A stretch of DNA of 64,000 nucleotides, taken from the NCBI RefSeq assembly GCF_035989265.1, contig NZ_JAYKZX010000003.1, positions 2,356,001-2,420,000 of the forward strand, read 5' to 3'. The stretch is from Sphingobium sp. HWE2-09 (GTDB taxonomy: Bacteria > Pseudomonadota > Alphaproteobacteria > Sphingomonadales > Sphingomonadaceae). The position numbers and the translations under genes were made by a program. The number at the start of each line of letters is the position of its first letter. The first letter of the stretch is position 1. Below the pieces are notes generated by a model. It worked only from the letters and a program-made list of their open reading frames with translations. It made no database searches and was not told the DNA's origin. Of this stretch, positions 17,484-25,783 are shown piece after piece.

Positions 17484-17511
17484 TTGGACCGGGGCAGCAG
17501 CTTTGCTATAT
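17484..17511 (+). promoter_or_regulatory. Putative promoter just before the second L,D-transpeptidase gene
   Basis: TTGGAC (17484-17489) and CTATAT (17506-17511) are 16 bases apart, close to the alphaproteobacterial consensus. The ATG lies at 17520, so the message would be leaderless or nearly so. No Shine-Dalgarno is visible in the gap. Confidence 0.4.
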
Positions 17512-17519
17512 GGCGACCT

Positions 17520-18206
17520 ATGGATCGCCGCAATTTTACGAAGCTCGCTTTAAGCGGACTCGCCTTTTCGTTTCTGTCGGACAGCATGGGTCGCGCCGCG
17601 CTCTCCTCGACCGGACCTGAACCCCTGAGTCCGACGCCGGTTCCCCCGCCCCCCACCGTCCCCGCGACGCCCGCATCGGTGGCGCAGAAACCCTATGCCG
17701 CTCTGCTGGAGCGCGCAAAGGCGGCGCTGGACCATCATGCCGACGCCTTCGCGCTGCGTGACCGGCTGGCAATCGTGGATTTCGATGCACCGTCGAAAAA
17801 TGCGCGAATGCATATCGTCGATCTGATCGGCGGGCAGACCAGCAGCTATCTCGTCTCCCACGGGCGCGGGTCCGATCCGGCGCATTCGGGCTGGCTGCAC
17901 AGCTTTTCCAACGAGTTCAATTCGCTCGCCAGTTCATCGGGCGCGTTCAAGACGGGCGACATGTATTTCGGCCAGCATGGCCGGTCGATGCGCCTGCTGG
18001 GCCTCGACCCGCAGAACAATAATGCCGAATCGCGCGCGATCGTCATCCATGGCGCCGATTATGTGAGCGAGGACCATGTGGCTGCCTGGGGCAAATGCGG
18101 CCGGTCCGAAGGCTGCTTCGCGGTGGCTCCGCATATCGTGCCGCAAGTGCTGGGCCTGCTGGGGCCGGGGCGGATGCTGTACGCCGACAAGATCGGCAAT
18201 GGGTAA
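17520..18206 (+). CDS. Murein L,D-transpeptidase catalytic-domain family protein (YkuD_2)
   Basis: The protein has 228 residues. The N-terminus MDRRNFTKLALSGLAF fits a twin-arginine signal. A proline-rich linker is followed by a YkuD_2 domain with HGRGSDPAHSGW, VIHGADYV and the cysteine motif RSEGCFAV (Cys 199). The family is related to L,D-transpeptidases, although few members have been assayed. The ATG at 17520 is preferred to an upstream frame start because it begins the Tat signal. It completes a three-gene cell-wall cluster with the larger Ldt and the lipoprotein. Confidence 0.88.
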   Translation: MDRRNFTKLALSGLAFSFLSDSMGRAALSSTGPEPLSPTPVPPPPTVPATPASVAQKPYAALLERAKAALDHHADAFALRDRLAIVDFDAPSKNARMHIVDLIGGQTSSYLVSHGRGSDPAHSGWLHSFSNEFNSLASSSGAFKTGDMYFGQHGRSMRLLGLDPQNNNAESRAIVIHGADYVSEDHVAAWGKCGRSEGCFAVAPHIVPQVLGLLGPGRMLYADKIGNG

Positions 18207-18233
18207 GTCCGGAAGGTCCGCCCTTCGCCCGGG

Positions 18234-18253
18234 ATGCCAGCCTTCGCTGGCAT
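18234..18253. repeat. Short perfect palindrome between convergent genes
   Basis: ATGCCAGC-CTTC-GCTGGCAT forms a hairpin with an 8-bp perfect stem in the 106-base gap between two convergent genes. It has no T-run on either side, so it looks more like a dispersed intergenic repeat than an intrinsic terminator. It could still help separate the two transcripts. Confidence 0.55.
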
Positions 18254-18312
18254 GACGATGTGGGCATGGCCTAGATATTGTCCCGGCCGCTTCATTTTCT
18301 AACGTTTTCGCC

Positions 18313-19101
18313 TTACCCCTCGGTCGCCGCTGTCCCGGTCATCGTGTCGATCGACACTTTGTTGGTCGCGTCGATTGTGCCGTCGGCGATCATCGTCTTG
18401 CCCATGTCGATCGCTTCGTCGCGAATGCCTTCCTGGGTGGTGGTCTGGCTGGAGCCGACGAGGGCGGAGAGCAGGACGTTCTTGGACGCGGCGTCGCCGG
18501 GTTGGTCCGCGACCGTCTGGCGCGCCACAGTCAGGGCTTCTTCGAAAAAGGGATCGGCGCCGCCGCGATCATGGTCGCGCAGATTCTGGTTGCCCAGCGC
18601 GATCAGGATGCCCGCCAATATGTTGCGGCTGGGGACATCGGTGGGCTTAACCGCTACCACCTTGCGCCAATGCGGCACGGCTTCGGCGTAAAGGGCGATC
18701 AGCTTGTCGCTCTGCCCCAGCGCGCCATAGGCTGCCGCATCGGCAAAGAGCGCGTTGGCGAGGAAATTGACATTGTCGCCCTTGGCCGGATCAGCCTCCA
18801 CCGCGGTGCGGATGGCGGGGATCGCGGCGTCATATTTGGAAACGGCGGTGGCGTTGTCGCCCTTTTGCTGGGCGGTCTGGCCAGCGGTGAAATCGGTCAC
18901 CGCCTTGTTGAACGCCTTGATTTCCGCGGAGGTGAGTTCGCGGGCTTCCGGCGCGGGGGCGGCCGGGGCAGCCTCCTCAACAGGCGCGGCTTCGGGCGGC
19001 GGGGCGTCCGGCGTCGCCTGCTGCGCCAGTGCCGGGGATGCCAGCGCGGCGGACAGAGCCAGCAGCGCCGTCAGGACAGGTTTTGCGAACGTCGGGGCCA
19101 A
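18313..19101 (-). CDS. Secreted TPR-like protein of unknown function
   Basis: The protein has 262 residues. A signal peptide (LTALLALSAALASPALAQ) is followed by an Ala/Pro/Glu-rich linker. The rest is a helical domain with tetratricopeptide character, for example DFTAGQTAQQKGDNATAVSKY, then ALFADAAAYGALGQSDKLI and NILAGILIALGNQNLRD. It is probably a periplasmic scaffold. No close family is recognised. It stands alone on the minus strand. Confidence 0.75.
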   Translation of the reverse strand: MAPTFAKPVLTALLALSAALASPALAQQATPDAPPPEAAPVEEAAPAAPAPEARELTSAEIKAFNKAVTDFTAGQTAQQKGDNATAVSKYDAAIPAIRTAVEADPAKGDNVNFLANALFADAAAYGALGQSDKLIALYAEAVPHWRKVVAVKPTDVPSRNILAGILIALGNQNLRDHDRGGADPFFEEALTVARQTVADQPGDAASKNVLLSALVGSSQTTTQEGIRDEAIDMGKTMIADGTIDATNKVSIDTMTGTAATEG

Positions 19102-19199
19102 ATATGGTCTCCTTGGTCAGGAAGCGGGATAGCGGCCGGGCATAGCAAGACCGTTCTGGCGGCAGAATGAACGAAGTAGCGTCCCGGTTCCGCTACCGT

Positions 19200-19895
19200 C
19201 TAACGACGGCTGAGCGTGCAAAAGACGCCCGCCATGGCAAAATCGGCGGCGCGCTGGGCGCTGCGGGTGGCGGCCAGGCTATCTTCGCCCCATTGTTCGA
19301 CCTGCCAGGCTTCGTCGATCTCGGCCGCTTGCCAGACCTGGGTCAGGTCGTGGCCGCCCTCCACCACGGCAAGTGCACAGACCAAAGAGCCGCTGAGCGT
19401 CACCAGCGTCGACAGGCAGACGAGCGTGAAGGGATCGAGCGCCTTAACCGCCGCGCCCAGCCGGGCCAGCGTCTGTTCGGGCTGCGGCACCGGGAGGACG
19501 CCCCGCGTCACGACGAAGGTCACGTCGTAGCGCGCCCGCGCCCAGTCCAGCAGCGGTTCCCACGCCGCCGCCTGCCGCGCGACCAAGGTTTCCGGCCCGA
19601 CGGCGCGATAGCAGAGCAGGTCGGACTCGGCGTAGCGCGCGATGCCATCGGCAAAGGGTGCGGGTTTGGGCGCGACATGGTCGATCGCAGCATTGGCAAG
19701 GCCGGTCATCGGCATGGTCGCGGGATCGATCGTCTCGCCCTGCACCCGCCATTCCTGCGCGATCGCGCCGGCCAGGGCAGAGGTCGGCAACGACAGCGGC
19801 GCACGCGCGGGCGTGCGCACCGGGCGGTCGTCCAGCCGGATGGCGAAGCCGCCGTCTTCCGCGACGACGGTCACGTCGGTGTAGAAACGCTTCAT
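19200..19895 (-). CDS. ATP12 family F1-ATPase assembly chaperone
   Basis: ATP12 binds the F1 alpha subunit during ATP synthase assembly; it is found in mitochondria and alphaproteobacteria. The 231-residue protein shows RLDDRPVRTPARAPLSLPT, LAGAIAQEW, and ESDLLCYRAVGPETLVARQAAAWEPLLDW. The ATG at 19895 begins the conserved MKRFYTDV; a longer frame exists but is only coding in the neighbour. It overlaps the next upstream gene by 4 bases, forming an operon with the small membrane protein and the HAD phosphatase. Confidence 0.92.
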   Translation of the reverse strand: MKRFYTDVTVVAEDGGFAIRLDDRPVRTPARAPLSLPTSALAGAIAQEWRVQGETIDPATMPMTGLANAAIDHVAPKPAPFADGIARYAESDLLCYRAVGPETLVARQAAAWEPLLDWARARYDVTFVVTRGVLPVPQPEQTLARLGAAVKALDPFTLVCLSTLVTLSGSLVCALAVVEGGHDLTQVWQAAEIDEAWQVEQWGEDSLAATRSAQRAADFAMAGVFCTLSRR

Positions 19896-20155
19896 TGCGG
19901 CGGCTTCGTGCGGAACAGCGCCAGCAGCAGGCGCGGCACGACGATGAACTGGAACAGGCCGGTGACGACCATGATCGCGCCGAACGCCTTGGCGCTGTTG
20001 CCCTGCACCCAGGAAAAGCGCTGCATGATGGCGACGAAGCCGAACATGACGATGAACGCGCCCGACAGGCGGAACAGGCCGATGGCGAAATGGCGTTGGC
20101 GCGCGACCGAATCGGGATCGGGCTTTGGCGGGGGAGAGGGCGGCAGGTCGGTCAT
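19892..20155 (-). CDS. Small two-helix membrane protein
   Basis: The protein has 87 residues. It has a proline-rich cytoplasmic start (MTDLPPSPPPKPDPDSVARQ) and two membrane helices (LSGAFIVMFGFVAIMQ and FGAIMVVTGLFQFIVVPRLL). It lies between the HAD and ATP12 genes with 4-base overlaps on both sides, so all three are coupled. This position next to the ATP12 gene is common in sphingomonads. The function is unknown; a link to ATP synthase assembly is only suggested. Confidence 0.8.
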   Translation of the reverse strand: MTDLPPSPPPKPDPDSVARQRHFAIGLFRLSGAFIVMFGFVAIMQRFSWVQGNSAKAFGAIMVVTGLFQFIVVPRLLLALFRTKPPQ

Positions 20156-20811
20156 GGCGCGTCGATATGGCGGCGCAATTGCGCGCTGTCCATCGCCACC
20201 GCATGGGCGCCCGCTGCGACCAGCTCGCGCGGCGGATGATAGCCCCAGGCGACGCCGATGCTGCGCACCCCGGCGGCCCGCCCCATGGCGATGTCGAAAC
20301 TGGTGTCGCCGATCATCACTGTGGTTTCGGGCTCGGCCCCCGCCTCCGCTATGGCGGTGTGGAGCATCGAGGGATGCGGCTTGGACGGATGACGGTCAGC
20401 GGTCTGGAGCGTCACGAACCGGTCGATAATGCCATGATGGGTGAGGCAGAGCGCAAGACCGCGATCAGACTTGCCGGTCGCGACGCCCAACAGCCATCCG
20501 GCCGCGTCCAGATCCGCCACCAGATCGGCAATGCCGGGATAGAGCGGTTCCTGTACGCCCTGTTCGCGGCGCATCGCCTGGAACGCCAGCTTGTAGCGAT
20601 CGGCCAGATGATCGTGAAAGTCCGCTTCCGCATCCGGCAGCAACCGCGCCATCGCGACGGGCAGCGACAGGCCGACCGCCGACAGGATCGCCAGCCGATC
20701 GGGCGGGGGCAGTTGCACATCCTCGAACGCGCGGACCATGGCGGCGCATATGCCATGCTGGCTATCGACCAGCGTGCCGTCGCAATCGAAGACAACGAGG
20801 CGGTTGCTCAT
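20152..20811 (-). CDS. HAD-IA family hydrolase, phosphoglycolate-phosphatase-like
   Basis: This HAD phosphatase has 219 residues. Motif I is VFDCDGTLVDSQ with the nucleophile Asp. Motif II is around GVATGKSDRGL, the motif III Lys is in HPSKPHPSM, and motif IV is MIGDTSFDIAMGRAAG. The cap domain fits the phosphoglycolate/pyrophosphatase subgroup, but the substrate cannot be read from sequence. The ATG at 20811 begins the conserved core. It is the first gene of the HAD / membrane protein / ATP12 operon. Confidence 0.88.
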   Translation of the reverse strand: MSNRLVVFDCDGTLVDSQHGICAAMVRAFEDVQLPPPDRLAILSAVGLSLPVAMARLLPDAEADFHDHLADRYKLAFQAMRREQGVQEPLYPGIADLVADLDAAGWLLGVATGKSDRGLALCLTHHGIIDRFVTLQTADRHPSKPHPSMLHTAIAEAGAEPETTVMIGDTSFDIAMGRAAGVRSIGVAWGYHPPRELVAAGAHAVAMDSAQLRRHIDAP

Positions 20812-20833
20812 GGCCCCTTCACCACCGTCGGCA

Positions 20834-22250
20834 TCATTCGTCGCGGCCGCCACCCCGCGACCGACGTTCGCCCTTACGCTCCTTGCGCACCTGCTTGGCA
20901 TGTTGCCGGGCGAATTTCTTTTCATCCTCGCGGGTCGGGGTGCGGTCGATCTCATCGTCCAGCAGCATGTCGCCGAGGCTGAGGTCGAAGCCCATGTCGG
21001 ACAGGCTATTGGCGAAGTGCGGCGGCAAGTCCGCCTTCACGTCCACCCGACCGCCATCGGGATGATCGACGCGGATGCGGCGCGCATGCAGGTGCATCTT
21101 GCGGCTGATCGATCCGGTCAGGAAGCTGTCCTTCCCGCCATATTTGCCGTCGCCCACGATCGGATGGCCGATCGCGGCCAGATGGACGCGCAACTGATGC
21201 GTGCGGCCGGTATAGGGTTGCAGTTCGACCCAGGCGGCGCGGTTGCCGGCGCGTTCGATCACGCGGTAACGGGTGCGGGCGGGCATCCCTTCGGCTTCAT
21301 CGACATGCATCTTCTCGCCACCGGTGCCCGGCTGCTTGGCGAGCGGCAGTTCGATCATCCCGTCGTTGATCGACGGCACGCCGATCACCAGCGCCCAATA
21401 GACTTTGCGCGCGGTGCGGCTGGAGAAGGTCTTGGCGAAATGGGCGGCCGAGCGGCTGGACCGGGCAAGCAGCAGCGCGCCAGACGTGTCCTTGTCCAGC
21501 CGATGGACCAGCTTGGGCCGCGCGTCCGCATCAAACAGCAGCGCGTCGAGCAGTTTGTCGACATGCTCGTCCGTCTTGGTGCCCCCCTGCGTGGCGAGGC
21601 CGGGCGGCTTGTTGATGACGATCGCCTGATCGTCCCGGTGGATCACCATCTCCTGCGCATAAGCAATCTCATCCGGGGTCAGATCGATCACGCGGACGCG
21701 CTTGACGCGTTCGGGCGCGTCGGGCTTCGCTTCGGCGGGGGACGCGGATCGTCTGCCCCTCCACCACGCGGTCGCCCGGCGCGGCGCGCGCGCCGTCGAT
21801 GCGCAACTGGCCGGTGCGCGACCAGCGCGACACGATGTTGAAGCCGACATCGGGCAGATGCCGCTGGAACCAGCGATCGAGGCGGATGCCGTCATCGTCC
21901 GCCGCCACGCGGAACTGGCGCACGTCGAGCGAGACACCCTTGGGCGCGCTCGATTTGGCGGCGACGGGCTTGGCCGCGGCGGCAGGTGCGGCCTTGGCTG
22001 CGGCGGGCGCGGCGGATTTGGTCCGGGGCTTGAAGGGGGGCTTGCCACCCTCCCCCTTGCGCGCGGTCGCCGCCTTCGCGCCGCCACGGGCGCGGCCAGG
22101 CGCGCCGCCCGGCTTCTTGTCGCCAAAGCGCTTGTCGCCGGAACGCTTGTCCGCTGGCTTGCCGGTGGCGGCGCGGCCTGCGGGCTTGCCGTCGCGCGGG
22201 CCTTTGCCGCTGGCGCCAGCGCCGGGCCTGGCGGGAGGACGCCCCTTCAT
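20834..22250 (-). CDS. RluC/RluD-family pseudouridine synthase, frameshifted in this sequence
   Basis: The enzyme isomerises uridines of 23S rRNA. From the ATG at 22250 there is a long Lys/Arg/Gly/Ala-rich tail (about 110 residues). An S4 RNA-binding domain follows (DGIRLDRWFQRHLPDVG, GQLRIDGARAAPGDRVVEGQTIRVP). The frame is then lost at a five-base G run (21737-21741, plus strand). In the next frame the protein continues AEAKPDAPERVKRVRV, with the catalytic HRLDKDTSGALLLA and YTGRTHQLRVHL. One extra base in the run restores a single frame of about 472 residues. A homopolymer sequencing error is more likely than a real lesion, since rplB shows the same defect. It overlaps crcB by 4 bases. Confidence 0.85.
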
Positions 22251-22633
22251 GCCGCGACACTCCGCATGATCGTCAGGCCCAAAGCCAGCGCCGCGACCGC
22301 GCCGATCACCGAGGCGAGCGCATAGCCGCTTGCCAGTGCCACGTCGCCACGCTGGATCATCAACATGGTTTCCAGGCTGAAGGCGGAAAAGGTGGTGAAG
22401 CCGCCCAGCACGCCGACGCCCAGCAACAGGCGGATCGGTTCACCCGCCACCGCGCTGCCGCGCGCCAGCCATCCGGCGAGCAGGCCCATGGCGAAACCGC
22501 CGATCAGATTGGCGGCAAAGGTGCCCCAGGGCCAGGCGGTGCCGGGCGCGATCTGCCCGGCGAAACGCCCCAATTGATAGCGCAAGGCGGCGCCCACGGC
22601 GCCGCCGCCCATCACGAGAAAGATATTGGTCAT
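22247..22633 (-). CDS. crcB: Fluoride ion channel CrcB/Fluc
   Basis: CrcB exports fluoride as a dual-topology dimer. The 128-residue protein has four membrane helices, the GGAVGAALRYQLGR start, the GTFAANLIGGFAMGLL motif with its conserved Asn, and GGFTTFSAFSLE with the Phe-box residues. The upstream region lacks a recognisable fluoride riboswitch. A CTATAGG box lies just ahead of the ATG. It is cotranscribed with the pseudouridine synthase gene. Confidence 0.95.
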   Translation of the reverse strand: MTNIFLVMGGGAVGAALRYQLGRFAGQIAPGTAWPWGTFAANLIGGFAMGLLAGWLARGSAVAGEPIRLLLGVGVLGGFTTFSAFSLETMLMIQRGDVALASGYALASVIGAVAALALGLTIMRSVAA

Positions 22634-22744
22634 GAAAGCCGCCCTATAGCGATTCCGTCAAAGGGGAAAGCGCGCAATAGCGGGCGTGGTTGCTGGCGAA
22701 ACAACGCCATTGCCCTTCGCGCCAGGCGGGCTAGTCTGTCCGCC

Positions 22745-23902
22745 ATGTCGGATCGCAAATTAAGGGCGTGGCAAGCGGCGGGGCTGATCGACGCCGATAC
22801 CGCCAGCGCGATCAGCGCGTGGGAGGCCACGCATAGCCGACCGATCGGCCTGTGGGCGATCATCGGCCTTTGCGCGCTGACGATCGGGCTGGGCTTGGTG
22901 TCGCTCGTCGCCGCCAATTGGGATGCGATTGCGGGGACGGTGCGGCTATCGATCCATTTTGCGATCATGGCCGCGCTGGCCGCCGGGATCTGGTGGCGGC
23001 TGCCCAAGGGCGCGCTGAACGACCATGTCAGTGACGCGATGCTGTTCGTGCTTGCGGGGCTGGGCCTGACCTTCTTCGGCCATGTCGGGCAGGTCTATCA
23101 GACCAGTTCGCCGCTATGGCAGCCGCTGCTGGCCTGGCTGCTGCTGTTTTCGCCGCTGTTGCTGCTGTTCGGGCGAGGCTGGCCCGTTGCGGGGCTGTGG
23201 ATGGTCGGATTGCTGGGCACGCTATGGGCGCATGCCGATGATCATGGGCATCTCTGGTCGGCGTTCGGCCGGGTCGAACCGCCCCATGCGGCGCTCTATT
23301 GGGGGCTGATCGCCTGTCCGCCGATTCTGGTTGCCGGGGTGGCCGCGTGGATGCGAGGCGTGAGCGACCGGCCCGCCTTCTGGCGACTGATCGAGCAGAT
23401 GGCCGTCGCCATCGTCTTCACCGGTGTCAGTGTCATCCTGCTGGTGCGCGGGTGGGACAGCGACAGCGCGGTCCTGCCAGGGAGCGCCGAGATCCAGAGC
23501 GTCGCGATGCTGTGCGCGGCGGGAGCGATCGGAATGGCGCGACAGACGGCATCCGGGCGGGCGACCGCGGGGCTGCTGGTGGTCGCCGCGGGGCTGCATC
23601 TTGGTCAGGCTTTGTTGCCTGCGCTGCATGGCACGGGCCGCACGTTGATCGCCTGCCTCTTCTTCCTACTGCTATGGGGCGCGGTCGCCGCGGCGGCGAT
23701 CCATGCGCATTGGCGGCGCATCTTTCAGGCCGCGGTCGCGCTGCTCGCGTTGCGCATTATCATCCTGAGCTTCGAACTCAACGACGACCTGCTGGGCAGC
23801 GGCGTCGGGCTGATCCTGTCGGGCCTGTTCGCCATGGCTGTCGCCTGGGCGACGGTGCGGCTGTCGCGCCGTTACGCCCCGGCGCGGGAGGAGACAGCAT
23901 GA
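22745..23902 (+). CDS. DUF2157 polytopic membrane protein
   Basis: The protein has 385 residues and about ten membrane helices. A soluble N-terminal piece (MSDRKLRAWQAAGLIDADTA) is typical of DUF2157 proteins, followed by IGLCALTIGLGLVSLVAANWD. No function is established for the family. The stop overlaps the start of the GDYXXLXY gene (ATGA at 23899-23902), a pairing seen in many bacteria. The ATG at 22745 is chosen because the conserved domain starts there. Confidence 0.88.
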   Translation: MSDRKLRAWQAAGLIDADTASAISAWEATHSRPIGLWAIIGLCALTIGLGLVSLVAANWDAIAGTVRLSIHFAIMAALAAGIWWRLPKGALNDHVSDAMLFVLAGLGLTFFGHVGQVYQTSSPLWQPLLAWLLLFSPLLLLFGRGWPVAGLWMVGLLGTLWAHADDHGHLWSAFGRVEPPHAALYWGLIACPPILVAGVAAWMRGVSDRPAFWRLIEQMAVAIVFTGVSVILLVRGWDSDSAVLPGSAEIQSVAMLCAAGAIGMARQTASGRATAGLLVVAAGLHLGQALLPALHGTGRTLIACLFFLLLWGAVAAAAIHAHWRRIFQAAVALLALRIIILSFELNDDLLGSGVGLILSGLFAMAVAWATVRLSRRYAPAREETA

Positions 23903-24426
23903 CGCCCGCCCGCCATCGCCTGCTGCTTGCCGGGGCATTGCTGCTGCCGCTGTCGGCGCTGGCTGCGATGTGGGCGGTCACGCATCGCCAGGCGCAACAG
24001 GGGCAGGACTGGCTGATCCCGATCGAAGGCTATGACCCGCGCGACCTGCTGCGCGGTCACTATGTGCAATATCGCTATGCTTGGCCGACCGCACCAGCGC
24101 GCGAGGGGGAGAGCCGCGCCGATCCCGGGCTGGCCGATGCGCTGTGCGTGATCGGTGTGGCGCCGCATATCCGGGCGGTGCGGCCCCTGCCGTCCGCGCA
24201 GGACGGCGCGCAGGATTGCGCCATCATTTTGCGCGCGACGCTGGGCACGCGCCGTCAGGTGCGCGGGCTGGAAAGTGGGATTTTCTTCGCCTCGCAATCG
24301 CAGGCGATCGCCCTGTCGCGCAAGCTGGCCGATCCGCGGCTGCAGGGGCTGGTCCGCGTCCGGGTGCGCAGCGACGGCGTCATGCGCCCGGTGGCGATGG
24401 ACTTTCGCGCCCGTCCGAAATCCTAA
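23899..24426 (+). CDS. GDYXXLXY-domain protein
   Basis: This 175-residue periplasm-facing protein has an N-terminal membrane anchor (LLLAGALLLPLSALAAMWAV). The family signature is present in altered form: PIEGYDPRDLLRGHYVQYRY, with His and Tyr where the name motif has Asp and Leu. It is coupled to the DUF2157 gene by a 4-base overlap, and such pairs probably act together in the membrane. The function is unknown. It converges on the gene at 24423 with a 4-base overlap. Confidence 0.82.
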   Translation: MTPARHRLLLAGALLLPLSALAAMWAVTHRQAQQGQDWLIPIEGYDPRDLLRGHYVQYRYAWPTAPAREGESRADPGLADALCVIGVAPHIRAVRPLPSAQDGAQDCAIILRATLGTRRQVRGLESGIFFASQSQAIALSRKLADPRLQGLVRVRVRSDGVMRPVAMDFRARPKS

Positions 24427-25124
24427 AGCTCCAGCCCGATCAGCGTCCCGCTGCCGATCTTGTCGACATAGCGTTTGCCGTCGATCTCCAGCCAGTCGGG
24501 GGTAACCTCCAGTCGGCGGCCGTTGATGGTGGTGCGCAGATGTTCCACCGCGATCCGGTTGCGCGCGACGACGCGCAGCACCGCCAGCCCGTCGCCCCGC
24601 GACGCCATCATGCTGTAGCGGTCGCCGCGCAGCAGGAAGTGCCAACTGCCGTCGGTAGGCTTCCATTCATTGCCGTCGATCACCTGCGTCGCCACGCCAT
24701 CCGGCGAGCCGAGCCGCACGCTGATGCGCGTCGCGCCATTGGTGCGGCGCGGCGGCGCGAACATCAGGATCGGCTCGCCTTCCAGCGTGATCGGGATCGG
24801 CGTGTCACGCAGGGTGCGCGATCCACCGACGATCAGTTGCGGCATCTCCGCCGAAAAGGGCAGCCGGTCGCGCGCGAAGTGGCGCTGGCGCACGACGGGG
24901 TTGGCGTGGAAACTATGGACCTGGGTCGCGGTCAACCGCCCCTCCTCCACCAGCCCGTGGCAGGTCGGACATAGCAGGGTCGCGCCCGGCGCATCGGGCA
25001 GGCCCAGATAGCGATAGATCGTCACCCCGCACCGCACGCAGGCAAAGCCGCACGACTGGCGTATGTCGGCCCGCTGTTCGGCTGTCAGGTCCGTCAAAGA
25101 CGGCATCACGCGCAAGCCCACCAT
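24423..25124 (-). CDS. HNH-like zinc-ribbon protein with degenerate catalytic site
   Basis: The 233-residue protein opens with a treble-clef-like zinc site: IRQSCGFACVRCG (CxxC), then LLCPTCHGLVEEGRL. This matches HNH proteins, but the first catalytic His of the ββα-metal fold is not at its usual place (YRYLGLPDAPGA instead of YEYxH). The rest is a beta-rich domain (GGSRTLRDTPIPITLEGEPILMF and on) I do not recognise. Nuclease activity is doubtful. A TTGACT box about 125 bases upstream of the ATG may belong to its promoter. Confidence 0.6.
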   Translation of the reverse strand: MVGLRVMPSLTDLTAEQRADIRQSCGFACVRCGVTIYRYLGLPDAPGATLLCPTCHGLVEEGRLTATQVHSFHANPVVRQRHFARDRLPFSAEMPQLIVGGSRTLRDTPIPITLEGEPILMFAPPRRTNGATRISVRLGSPDGVATQVIDGNEWKPTDGSWHFLLRGDRYSMMASRGDGLAVLRVVARNRIAVEHLRTTINGRRLEVTPDWLEIDGKRYVDKIGSGTLIGLEL

Positions 25125-25270
25125 GGACGACCCCTTTTAGCGCCGCCCACACCTTTGTGGACGGTCGTTCCTGACATGGCGTCCTCTTGCGATGGGGCTC
25201 TTCGGCCCCTCATATGGTTACGCTATCGTTGAAATAAATCCGCCCAAGTCAAGGGGCTGGACGAAATAGT

Positions 25271-25657
25271 CTATCGTTGCGGCAGCAGATCCAGGTTGCG
25301 AGCGGCGGCGATCGCCCGGATGCGGTCGGGCCGCGGCATATTCTTGATCGCGATTTCGGCGACGTCGCCCGCGCTGAACAGTTCGACATGGCCGACGCCA
25401 AAGAGGCGCTGGCCGAAACTTTGCGTGATGCGCACCGACCGGATGCTGGTCAGCGCGATTTCCGTGCGCTGCTTGGCGAGCAGCCCGCGCTCCAGCAGGA
25501 CTTCGCGTTCGCTCAGCGCCAGTCGCTCGCCCTTATGCTGCACCCACCAGATGCCGATGCCGATAATGCCCACGACCGATACCAGCAGCAAAAGGAAGAG
25601 CAGCGGATGCGCCCGGAACATCGCGGGATGTTCGTCATATAGCCAGATGTCGCTCAC
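25271..25657 (-). CDS. Bacterial PH-domain membrane protein
   Basis: The protein has 128 residues. An N-terminal DIWLYDEHPAMFRAHPLLF motif and one membrane helix (FLLLLVSVVGIIGIGIWWV) precede a PH-like domain (bPH2/YdbS type). Typical strands are LALSEREVLLERGLLAKQRTE, then TSIRSVRITQSFGQRLFGVG. The GTG start at 25657 is preferred because GGAGA lies 5 bases upstream; an ATG 12 codons further up (25693) is possible. The function is unknown. Confidence 0.78.
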   Translation of the reverse strand: MSDIWLYDEHPAMFRAHPLLFLLLLVSVVGIIGIGIWWVQHKGERLALSEREVLLERGLLAKQRTEIALTSIRSVRITQSFGQRLFGVGHVELFSAGDVAEIAIKNMPRPDRIRAIAAARNLDLLPQR

Positions 25658-25783
25658 GCCGTCTCCCTTGCCACAGCATAGCGACTTGATCATGGCCCGG
25701 TCGGCGCGTCAAGACGCGCGGCGGGTGCGGTCGACCAGTTTCATCGGAGCGAGCCGTGCGATGGTACGAAGTGGTGCGTACCC

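Noticed and set aside
22634..22744. Fluoride riboswitch before crcB
   Set aside because: The conserved GGNGAUGG and related core segments are not seen on the minus strand between 22634 and 22744.
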